A stretch of 64,000 nt of DNA from Collybiopsis luxurians FD-317 M1 (taxonomy: Eukaryota; Basidiomycota; Agaricomycetes; Agaricales; Omphalotaceae): NCBI GenBank assembly GCA_000827265.1, contig KN834763.1:1-64000 (forward strand), read 5' to 3'. How positions within the stretch are numbered: the stretch's first letter is position 1; every line of letters starts with the position of its first letter. Positions 32,392-42,732 of this stretch are shown here, one piece after another. The notes beneath the pieces were generated by a model. That model did no database searches, was not told the DNA's origin, and was given only the letters and a program-made list of their open reading frames with translations. Position numbers and translations under genes: made by a program.

Positions 32392-33776
32392 CTATAGCAA
32401 TGCACCAACTAAAGTGCTCACGGCAGCGATCACGATGCCAGCACCGTAGATGCCGTGTATTGAGGATGCGCTGTTGCTGTTGGAGTTTGAGGTTGCGGAG
32501 GGTGACGACAATGAGGCTGATCCCGAGGCGGAGGTGCCATTGAGAGCGAGAGCCTTGGCTTTGAAGGCTTCGAAAGAATTGGCACTGTTTTCGACAGCGT
32601 TAACACTGAACACCATTCCGGATTCGCAGTGCGAAACTGGATTGGTCTGACGGCAGTAGGCCCAGATAGGTTTAGTCTGGAAAAGGCGAGTCAATTTCGG
32701 GGAGAGAAAGGACGTGAAGAAAAAACATACGTCGTTGATCGTGATGGTCATGGTTGGGAAATTAGTTTGATTGGCGGAGACGGGCATGAATCCAGAGTCA
32801 AAGCTGGTCGTTCCGGCACTGCTTACAGAGAGAGGAGTGCAGGGCTGAATACAAAGTCCGTTAATTTTCAAAATATATGTACAAGGGAAAGATACACGTA
32901 CATCAGCGAAGGAACTCTGGGTGGCGGTGTGGTTCTTTGCGTGGAACTCAAACGTGACGGTGTCGCCCACCTGGGCGGTGATATTGGCGGGATTGTACGT
33001 GAGGGTACCGTTGTCACCGACGATCACTCGGTAATTAGTCGACGAGGCAGAAGTGGGAGCAGCAGATCCGGGATAAGAGCCGTAGGTTGTAGTAATAGTT
33101 TGACCATTGGAAACAGTAACAGTGGCAGTCACAGTAACGACAGAGGCAGCCGAAGTAGAAGTAGAATTTTGACCCATAGCTGCGGCCTTGAAGGCAGCGA
33201 ATTTGGCGTCGGAACCGGGGTTAACGGCAAACACCATTCCGGATTCGCAGTGCGAGACGGGATTGGTTTGAGCGCAGTAGGCCCAAACAGGCTGAGAGAG
33301 AAAGGAGTGAGCATTGGAACTACAAGATATGTATGAAAGGAACGTACGTCCGTGTTTTCGATTGTAAGCTCGGCGGTTGTGAAGCCGCTAGTAACATTGG
33401 CCGCAACGGGGATACTGAAGAAGCCAGTCAATCCAACATGATGCAACAATGGAAAAATTTGCCTTACAATCCAGAATCAAAGCCGTTTGCGAGTGGAGAG
33501 CAAGGAGAAGCAAATGAAGATTGGGTCACGGTATGATTTTTCTGCTGAAAGGTGAATCGGACAGTGTCGCCGATGCTTGCATTCTGAAAGCAATCAGTGA
33601 ACCTGTGCCTCCGATTCAAGTCTCAAGAAACGTACCACATAATCAGGTGTGTAACCGATAGTGCCATTCAAACTTCCAACGGTAACGTCGATGGTGGCGG
33701 AACGCACAACAGGGGGAATGACTGCGAGAGAAATGCCAGCTAGGGCAGCAAAAGCGTAAGATTTTGAAGAGAACAT
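32392..33776 (-). CDS. Secreted two-cupredoxin, Ser-rich surface protein
   Basis: A signal peptide (MFSSKSYAFAALAGISLAVI) precedes two copies of a plastocyanin-like domain. Copy 1 spans about 33700-33180 and copy 2 about 33100-32550. Each has GDTV.F.F..KNHT(V/A)TQSSFA, a FDSG segment and the WAYC(A/R)QTNPVSHCESGMVF ending with the His/Cys copper-ligand pattern. A linker rich in Ser/Thr (TATVTVSNGQTITT) joins them. The C-terminus is Ser/Asn-rich and ends in a hydrophobic tail (GIVIAAVSTLVGALL), typical of GPI anchoring. Such extracellular serine-rich cupredoxins are common on mushroom cell walls; their role is not firmly known. At least four introns. Confidence 0.85.
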
Positions 33777-34324
33777 TTTAGCCAGCTGTAAGAGCAAGAA
33801 AAGAAGGAAAGTCGTAAAAGAAGAATAGGTGAAGAGTCCATCCTGGAACGGGGGTTCTTATACTTGAACTCGAGGACAATGCTTCCGAAAGAACAATGGG
33901 TGTAGTTTCCTAAAAAGGAAGGCAGTTACGACAAGGCTCTTTTGTTCTTGGAAAGCCCGAATTTTGAATAAACAAAAGGCCTGTTTAGTTGTTGTTGTTG
34001 TTATCTTTGACAGGCGGTCAATGTCCGAGGGTTCAGGGAGCCAATGCGGCATGGCACAAAAGACAAAGTCTCAAAAGAACAAGACGCTGCCTCGTAATAC
34101 GACTGGCTGCCACTGAATTATAGCCACTCCTTCTTTGACTAAAGCTGTATGGAAGATAAAAACGAGCTAATATTGCCAGTTGGAGTTGACGCATGGATGT
34201 TGGAGACCAGAGCTGAGCGGACTGTGTCGGGAAAGCCTCGGGACCTGTTGTTTGTACATGTTTGGACTCCATGGACCATGGTCTGGCTTGACTCAATGAC
34301 CTTGAACCGTGATTGTAAACATCA
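33777..34324. other. Divergent intergenic region
   Basis: About 550 bp of shared upstream DNA for the cupredoxin gene and PDCD5. It contains a (GTT)5 microsatellite at 33988-34002 and a TATAAG on the minus strand near 33859-33864. No gene was found. Confidence 0.5.
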
Positions 34325-34838
34325 ATGGACTTGAGTCAGATACCAGACGCTGCCCAAGGTGGCCAGAAAGCAGAAGAGGAGGCAGCGAAGAGGGCGCAGG
34401 AGGAGCAGTTGCGACGGGACATGATGGCTACAGTACTGGACAACGGCGCTCGAGAACGACGTATGTTATCTATATCCCTTGATAACAGCTTTTTGTTCAC
34501 AAGTCCTTTATGTCCCAGTATCCCGCATATCTCTTGTCAGTCCAGAACGTTCAAAGCAAATTGAGATGATCCTGTTGAGGATGGCACAGTCGGGTCAATT
34601 GAAAGGACGAGTATCGGAAAATCAGTTGATCGAGTTACTGGACCAGGTTCGTCTCTGACTTTTTGCCAAACAACCTCATTATTCATATCTCTGCATAGAT
34701 GGAAAGTGCTCAAGGCCAATCCCAGTCTAAAAAGTCTACAATTGTGGTCAGTCTCATCTTCGGCACCCATCAACTATCTGACGCTTGCAACCGCAGTTCC
34801 AGCGGAGGAAAGACTTTGACGACGATTTCGACATTTGA
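34325..34838 (+). CDS. PDCD5: PDCD5-family protein
   Basis: Small helical PDCD5/TFAR19 protein. Exon 1 reads MDLSQIPDAAQGGQKAEEEA and RRDMMATVLDNGARER. Exon 2, after an intron ending GTCCCAG, reads SRISLVSPERSKQIEMILLR with SGQLKGRVSENQLIELLDQ. The third begins MESAQGQSQSKKSTIV, and the last is FQRRKDFDDDFDI, TGA. The order (helix-rich ARER..L..I.LV.P.R, then a basic/acidic C-terminal tail) and the length of about 130 residues fit the family exactly. Members bind DNA and chaperonin and are linked to cell death and tubulin folding. No regulatory site was seen. Confidence 0.9.
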
Positions 34839-35674
34839 CTCGATTCTTGTGTATCTATCACCTCACATCGGAATATATATGAACTGCTTCATAACATGGG
34901 CGCGCACGAACTTGTGGATATTGCCAGCTCAAACTGAATTCTTGACGCTGATAACGAGGAGCAAGACGGAGTTCTGCACTGGGTAGGTAGCAGATGCGTT
35001 GGATCTGTTTCCGTCGCTAGTAAGACAATGAAAAGCCGGACGGCCTTGACAAGGAAGTACTTACTGCACGAGAGCATACCAACCCATAAGTTGCCTGAGC
35101 GCTTTTCAGACCATCTCTCTAAATGCTATGACCTCGCTCACAAAATGAGGTTTACAGTAGGCTCTGTATTCCCTGCCAATGTACTTTTTGTTCTCATTGC
35201 CTACCGGGCATATCAAGCTATACAAGCTCACGGACAGTACAAGAGCTACTTATTTCTCTCATTTACCGTTCGTTTTGGAAACAGAAAGACCAGGCTGAAT
35301 ACGGATAAGGAAGTCGAGATCGATAGCTTCTAGTATCACGAGCAGCTTAGGTACCATCGAGTTTTGTCTAGAGATGCCCTCTGAAGGGAAGATACGATAA
35401 TAATCTCTTTTTGTGCATCGGACCATTTAGAGCGTTGCTTTTTGCACTTTATCAGAGTGAACGTTCGCATCGACTCAGATAATTAGAAAATATAACTCTC
35501 CAAGTGGTAGACTACGCTCGTACCGTCTGGACTTGGGAGGAGTTACTGCATGCCCTGCGTTTTTCCTCTGAGTAGCGTTACGTCGCGTGACAAGATGCGT
35601 GACATTTCGCGTTGAGCTTGATTATATACCACCACGACCTAATCCTTGCAGAGCCTCAAATCGCCGTTGACAAG
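34839..35674. other. Intergenic upstream of MUS81
   Basis: About 840 bp. Short frames (34889-35077 -, 35028-35333 +) have no family features. A TTATATACC element near 35622-35630, about 50 bp before the MUS81 ATG, may act as a TATA box. Confidence 0.45.
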
Positions 35675-38082
35675 ATGCCTTCCAAGTCCAAACGCGCTCA
35701 ATGCGCCAACCCCATCTTTTACAAGGCTCTTGTTGAACTTCGAGACCAGGAGGATCACGGTTAGTCTTTTATTCTACGTTTTATAGTTGGAATCGGAAAT
35801 GAATGCGACTGCTTGCATTAGAAAGCAACATGTACTGGACTTACAATAGAGCTGCTAAAAGTATGAAGGAATATCCTGAGGCTTTAACCACCCCAGATGA
35901 AGCTATTGGAGTCCGTTTTGTCGGACCAAAGCTTGTTACTGCGCTCAAAAAGAAACTTGGGGAACATTCTTCTGCTCCTTCGTCGGCGTTGAACGAACAT
36001 ACTTCTGTACAAGTAACAAAGAAAGCCCCCGGTCATCCTAGAAAATTTCATTCGGCAGTCGACATTCAGACTCCTGCCACAACGCGAGTGGCGACAGCAA
36101 GTACCTCGAGGTCAATGCAAAGTCAGGGCTCAATGGGCCAATCATCGAATACCGGTGAGGGCGACTTTTTATTCTGCTATCTGAGTTATGACGAGAGTAA
36201 GCACTCCGCTCTCTGTTAAAATCGATCGCTTCAACGTTTTCTGTAGACCAGAGAGAAACTCGAGTGCGGCACTTGAGAGAGGCTCACATAGAAATCGAAC
36301 TAGCTTCGGGTCCTGGATACTTTGTTGAATATCCCCGTTCTTGTCAACATCCTGTTGTCGATGAAATCTCGTCCAAAATCCCGCAACTAAATAGAATGCT
36401 TGGGTACCTCCCGATGCATATTGCTGAAGACCACTACGCGGAATCGACCTTACCCATCGATTGGCTCACTCGACCGGCCGCTCCCCAAGCGAAATCCGCC
36501 CCAACCACGGTCAAACGCTCTCGTTCTGATATTATTGCGGCCGAAAATGCTCAAGCACAGAAGAAGCAAAGAGGTGGCGGTTTAGATCCTTCTCGCCAAA
36601 AATTAACCGCTGGTGACTGGACTATATCAGCTTCTGGCCCAGCAATTGGATCAATTCGTCGATCCAGAACGATGCCCCAGATGCCTCCACCTCCGTCGTC
36701 CCCTGTTCGAGTGTCACAACAGTCAATTGCTTCGTCCAGTCAGGTTCCCATTCGACGCACAGATTCCGCCCCAGCAACGACTCAAAGCAGCTTCCGGAAC
36801 CGGAGGCAACCCGCTCACCCTCGCTTATCCCATGGCATCCCCCCGCCTCCCGCCGAGTTGGATATCGACATCGAAGATCCTTATGCTTCAACAGATCACG
36901 TCACATTCTCCGATTTCTCCCCATTCTGTATAGCGCAACACGAATACGATATCGTCCTCCTTCTCGACACGAGGGAAATCAAGAGCGGTGTAGACCGAAG
37001 CGGGATATATGACGGGCTCGTCCGTCAAGGTGTCAACGTTGAACAAAGAGCTTTGAACATTGGTGACGTTTGTTGGATTGCGAAACGGAAACCGATGTAT
37101 CGTGACGGGTCTGAATACGACGAAATCGTTCTCGACTGTATTTTGGAACGAAAGCGGCTGGATGATTTAGTCAACAGTATCAAGGATGGACGGTTTCACG
37201 AGCAAAAGGTAGGTCCTAATATAGTCTCAACGAGGCATTGATATCCATTCTTGCATAGTTCCGGCTACATAACACTGCCATTACAAGAGTGTACTATGTC
37301 GTGGAGGAATACAAACTTAGTATGTGCCCTGTTTTTCGAATGCACAGCGAATCTCATACTGAACGTCTTGGAAGAGGGAGTGGGAATATCTGAAGAACAA
37401 GACAAAAGTACTTTTGACAAGGCAATTGAAACTGCGATTTCGCAAACGGGTATCATCGACCGATTTTTGGTGAAAGAGACAAAGAGTATCAACGATACGA
37501 TCAACTTTTATGTGCGCTTGCATCGGGAACTTGTTTTGAATTATCAGGTTCGTAGACCGTCTTTCTTCATTCATTCTCGGACTAACAGGGTGATGTTTTC
37601 AGCACAGAGATCTCTACGTGATCCCTTCGCAATTAGTCAAACGATACAGCTACCTCAAGTTTCAAAAGGAGCTTCGTCACAAGTACCCTCAACAACCTCA
37701 TCTCTTGACCTATCAAACTTTCAACCTACTCAACCTCAAATCGGGCTTTGTCACCGTCCGGGAGACCTGGGCAAGAATGCTTCTCTGCATCCATGGCGTG
37801 AGCCCGGAGAAAGCCGGTATACTAATTCAGTATTTCCCAACCCCAGTATCGATGTATCGAGCTTGCCTTGAAGCTGTTCAGCGACAGCGGGAAGATGATG
37901 AAGATGCGGAGGTTGAGACGCGAAGGACGGGAAAACCAAGGAAGAAGAAGGATATCTTTATTGCGGAAGAGTTTTTGAAGGGTCTCGGGGGACGAAGTGA
38001 GCGCAACATTGGACAGGCTTTGAGCCGACGAATCTTCAATGTGATGATGCAAGTGGGCCGGTACACTTCAGACAACCCGTAA
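35675..38082 (+). CDS. MUS81: MUS81 structure-specific endonuclease
   Basis: The N-terminus MPSKSKRAQCANPIFYKALV is the Mus81 helix-hairpin start, followed by YNRAAKSMKEYPEAL and RFVGPKLVTAL (HhH). A Pro/Ser-rich linker follows (about 36460-36850). The ERCC4/XPF nuclease domain contains LLLDTREIKSG, LNIGDVCWIA and DCILERKRLDDLVNSIKDGR, the ERK..D metal-binding signature, at about 37135-37200. After further exons (FRLHNTAITRVYYVVE, TFDKAIETAISQTGI, HRDLYVIPSQLVKRYSY) comes the C-terminal HhH2 (MLLCIHGVSPEKAGILIQYF). It cleaves branched DNA with Eme1. A Lys-rich insert (RTGKPRKKKD) lies in the C-terminal domain. The TAA stop is at 38080-38082. Confidence 0.93.
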
Positions 38083-38390
38083 TGTAGTGGTTAACGGTAT
38101 ACTTGTTTTACGACCTACTCTTATCATATACTATACTTGTCCCATAATTAAAGTTTCTTGGCGCACGGTGCGCAACAACTACAATTTGCTTCCGTACTCT
38201 AGTTCTAGGCTTTAACAATAAATGTCCCAGAGCTTACCTAATTGACATAGGAATGCGCCAACCACGCGGAGGGAACCTTTTAAGCCTGCTGGCGGGTCAT
38301 TCTAACGACTAAGACATTATCAGTCCCATCTCAGCCACGGAAATTCGGACGTTTCCTCGCCTGCAAATTTCTGTATAGTCTGCTCTCAAA
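38083..38390. other. Short intergenic region
   Basis: 308 bp between two same-strand genes; MUS81 3' region and next promoter. No other element seen. Confidence 0.5.
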
Positions 38391-40828
38391 ATGGGCAAAT
38401 CGTCTGTTACTTCAACACCAAGGATACGTACGTCCCGGCTATTATCAAAGTTGTGGGCTAGACGCCCTTTACAATCTGCTTCACGCTCGCAGTCTCAGGC
38501 ACCATTCAGTCAACCTCCTGCTCAAGCTACGCATTCCAGACGGCCTATCACTCTTGGTCAAGGTATTTCTATAAGAGATTGCCACACGTTTAGGCCCAGC
38601 GGTCTCATTTGCGTCCATAGACGATTCTTCGGCATCCGTATCTTCTTCTCCACCATCTACGCCCGCTATCAAAGTCACGAGAGAAGACGTAGAGTCTTTT
38701 AATTCGATTCCGACTACCGACAGCCAAATAAATGGAAACCCTTTCGTTTCGACTTTCGTTTCGACTTTGGGAATACCGACGTTGAGCCAGCCTTCGTCTT
38801 CAACATCCGTTTCAGGTGCATCGACGTCATCGTCTACCTCCGCATCTTTAACCCCTTCCACTCCTTCCGCTAGTGCCTTTGGACCTCGACCTATTCCCAA
38901 GGTCACCATCACTGACGTGGATGGCTCAGAGGTTGATATTGAAAACCTTGTAGAGAACGAGAATCACCAATCTTCTCCCACTATCCCTCCTTTATTATCT
39001 TCCTCTCTATTATCATTGTATCCCCCGAAATCCTCCATAGTAGGACATCCTGCTGCTACCGCAGAGGATATTCGTGACGGTATGCAGCCCAAAATGGGTC
39101 GAACTCCTTTAGCAGAAGTGGTTACCACGCCGGCTGAAACTGAGACTCCCGTAGAAACCGTAGAGTCAATTCAGACCGGACCAAGAGAGCGAACTATCAG
39201 TGGGTCTGCCAGTGGACCCCACACCGTCACGGAAGAATCTTTGCGAGACTCTCGCACCGTTGAGTTGGGGGAATTTGTTCCTATCGCTAACCCACTTCCG
39301 GAACTCTCTAACGCACCGGAGCCAGAGGCACGTGTAGCCCCGGAAACTCCTGCTGCTACGGATGCCGCGCTCTTCGACTGGAATGAGTTTTTTGGACCAT
39401 ATATCCCCGAGATTCCGGACTCCTGCGTGGTAGGTCATACTGCTTTTTCAGGTGATGATACTCGGTTCTCATAATGCTCACCATTCTTTGCAGTCACCCT
39501 CTTCCTCTTGCCAACAAAGAGCTTCGGGCTCCTTCGATGGCCTTAATCCTGAGTTGGAGCAGGTATAGAGTTTCGACACGCTCCTCGTTCTTAGCAAGTC
39601 GCTAACTAACACGATAGATATTTTCACCAGAGTCTGGACTTCGTAATCGTCGTCCATATAAAGGTTACGTTATTGATGAAGAATCTATAACGGATTCGGA
39701 TTCCATTAGCCTGGAAGAACAGCATTCACTTAATGATAGTGGCATCTTTATAGTCGATGATGAAGAAGTTGGGGGTATCGAAGGGGAAAAAGATCTGAAT
39801 GAGCTCTTTGAATACCGAGCCGTGATATGCTTTAATCAGCCAGCTGTTTTGCCTCTGCCCAATAGCCACACAATCAATTACACATGGAAGCGCTGGGAAC
39901 GTGCTCTGGGTGGATTCACGATTTACAAAGAACTTAAAATTGCAGAATACGCAGAGCTGAGCCTGGCCCCAGCGCACAGGAACTTGCAGTACGAGCAGAT
40001 TCACCAGCGTTTGCAAGACGAGTGGAAATATATCGGTACAGTGCTGATCGGTTTGGTTGGGTCAGTATTTTTATTACCTAAACCCAGTTACATGCTCAAA
40101 ATATGCCTTTTGCAGTTTCAACGGTACTATCTTTGCCTTATCCCCCTCCCCTAATGCCGCTACCACTCCCCATGCCCTTTCTTGCACCGTGTTTTCATCA
40201 TCGTTGTTGACCATAGACATGTGTACGCGACCAGCAGCCAGTCTGAGCATGCTAGCAGCCATGGCGGGGTTGTTTTGCGATTGTTACTTTTGGTTTCGTT
40301 ATTGTGGGACAAATGTCGAAACTTTCCTTGTGAGTAGTAAGCAAATTTTGGGGGCATATTCAATATGTTGATGTATCGTTATTCTAGAATCGCGCTTCTT
40401 CTGCTCCCTCTTCCTCCTCCTCCACCTCCCCGCCCAGCGGAACCTCTGCAGCCCAAATTGGCCGTCAGTGGCAATATTTTGCTCTTTCTGCCCGTATTCC
40501 GGCCCTGTGCATGCTCTTCTCTATCATTTGCCTTTGTGTCTTCTTTTTTTTAGTCGCGCTTGCCTCTGTGCCGCATGCGGTCCTATGGATTATCTGCGTC
40601 TTAGTTGCAATAGGAATGTGCTTAAGGCATCTTGTCAGTCTTGTGCAGTTGTCTGTATGGGTAGCTAGCGGCGTGGCTTGCTGGGCAGGGAATATTGCTC
40701 AGATCGTGGGAAGGGGGATTATGACTGGTTTAGGCTCGTTGAGGGGGAGGCGGGTAGGTGACAATCCAGCGGGGGCAGCAGGAGGAAGTGTGACGGGAGC
40801 TCTTCAGATGGTAGTCACTACGAGGTGA
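38391..40828 (+). CDS. Multi-pass membrane protein with long disordered N-terminus, unknown
   Basis: Exon 1 (MGKSSVTSTPRIRTSRLL) joins through a very short intron, about 31-37 nt near 38560, to a Ser/Thr/Pro-rich acidic stretch of roughly 300 residues. Globular sequence follows (FDWNEFFGPYIPEIPDS, VIDEESITDSDSISLEE, WKRWERALGGFTIYKEL, LQDEWKYIGTVLIGL). The C-terminal third has about four hydrophobic helices, including LSMLAAMAGLFCDCYFWF, CMLFSIICLCVFFFLVALA, VLWIICVLVAIGMCL and VWVASGVACWAGNI, and ends GALQMVVTTR. Similar architectures exist in other mushrooms as uncharacterised proteins, as far as I can recall. No enzymatic motif is visible. Exon boundaries in 39430-39650 and 40060-40470 are approximate. 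Confidence 0.7.
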
Positions 40829-41215
40829 GGGTAAAAAGGAAAGTTCGAACGACCCAAGTGAGTGTGCGATTCCAGTCAATGACTTGCTTTTTGTAAACGC
40901 CGATTAAATTTGATGACCATCTCATACGACTCACTCTTATAAGGTAAGTATTTTTATCGTGTAATCAAAGTTTCTTAGCATTTCAAATGCGCACTATTAT
41001 ACGCTGATAATAACTGACTTACTCGGGAGTGACGTGAAGCAAAAGCTGGGGCGACTGAATGTTGATGGAATATTGTTATTGAGAAACTGGACCGAGGACT
41101 AGAATGGAAAAGTGCTAGCAATATGAACATATAAAGTTCCTAGGGAGGGCATGGAAAATAACGAAAGTATACGGTGTGCGCAGCGACCGAACAACGCCGT
41201 ATATCTCAATATTGT
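40829..41215. other. Convergent intergenic region
   Basis: 387 bp between the stops of the membrane protein and the F-box gene; no gene seen. Confidence 0.5.
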
Positions 41216-42477
41216 CTAAGTTTCCCCGGGCCATTGTGCATCTTCCTCTCCACTGCGCCTGAGATGAGATCCGTCGAGAAATGAAACCGACCTTAGATCC
41301 GGACATACATTAGAAGTCGACCATGCTTTCACCAATTCTAGGCGATGATTCTGAGAGAGAACACTTCCACTGGACTGATCCAGGAAAACTCGATTAAGAG
41401 ACAGCTCTCGCAACCTTGGAATTGTAGAGATGATTGGAGGGATATGTTGAAAGTACGCCTGCCCAGACTTATGAGCAAAAGCTATAACGGGAATAAAAAT
41501 CACTGACCCTTTCTGGCGTACGTAAACACTTGAGATCCAGTGCAGTGACATTTGGGAAGAGCTCTACCATTCCTTCGACAACACAGCGAAGAAATTGGAC
41601 ATCACATATGTCGGCAAGATAGATATGGACCCAATCCACAGACCGACTGAAGAAGCTTCCTGGATATGCACTGTTTTCGTCGTGAGAGGATTCCACTATG
41701 GCTTTCCACGGGAAGGATTTGTCCGGATAGAGGGCGGGGTAGACGCTGAGAATGTTGTGTAGGGTGCCCACATAATTTTCCCGCACATGAGAGAAGAGCA
41801 TCAACTCGGGATGTCGCTGAGCAATGCTTTGAAAAGATCTCAGATTGTCTTTACCACCGTACGAACCCAATATACGCAGGGAATTTGACTGAGCGTCAGC
41901 GATTGCAGAGAAATCAAAGTACTGGCTGCAATGGAACGTTTCAAGGCGTAGGTACCCTTGACTAAAGAGAAAAATTGGACCATCTTGGATCTCCCATTGA
42001 CGTGGAAAAGGCCTCGAAGCATACCTTAAAATCGTCTGCACTTTGGCTTGCAGGTTCTCGTCTCTATAATGCAAATGCAGGCACAGATTCACAAGTCCAT
42101 GTAAATTCGTCAGTGTAGTGCAGAACGAATCCGTAACGAACGGAGGCGCCAAAATGCTGTCATGTTTGAATAAAACCGTCAAAGAGCGAACCAGGGATGC
42201 CTTGTGAAGATTTTGTCTCAATGTATCGTTCAGTTTATCCCATATCGTGCTTTTAGAACCACGGCGCCAGGAAAACTCTATGAAGATTTTTGTATAGAGG
42301 ACACGCTCAGCCTCGTCTCGATAAGACTTGTCGACTATGGCCAGGTTCACCAGAGTACCAGGGCCACAGAGCGCGGCGATATGGTGCTTCAACTCAGGCG
42401 GAAGTGGCTATCATGGCAATATTACTCCATTCTCTGCGGAAGCTTCAGGAATAACTTACGACTGATATGCCCTCCAT
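41216..42477 (-). CDS. F-box/LRR-like protein
   Basis: A short first exon (MEGISV) is spliced through a GTAAGT intron to PLPPELKHHIAALCGPGTLV, then NLAIVDKSYRDEAERVLYTK, a typical N-terminal F-box of basidiomycete proteins. The remaining residues form irregular leucine-rich strands (LVRSLTVLF, LHGLVNLCLHLHY, LRLETFHCSQYFDF, FPNVTALDLKCL). A last exon reads STIPRLRELSLNRVFL and ends CPDLRSVSFLDGSH...WPGET. Such proteins form large expanded families and are presumed SCF substrate receptors. The target is unknown. Confidence 0.8.
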
Positions 42478-42732
42478 GTTGACTCGTTCAGCTGTAGCGG
42501 TCGATGTGAAACCCGGATAAGACCTGACCGTACACGAAGTGCCACGCGTGACCTTTCGCTAGTGACTTTTCATATACATAGACGAGGCATTGATTACAAC
42601 CGAAAGCACGACGAGACAGATACAGGAGATAAGTTAGGTTTAGGAATCGCAGAAGAGGTGCACCACTAAAATACATATGCCTGCTATATAGCAAGGTTAT
42701 CGACGAGGACCTTGCGTCCGAACACGAGAAAA

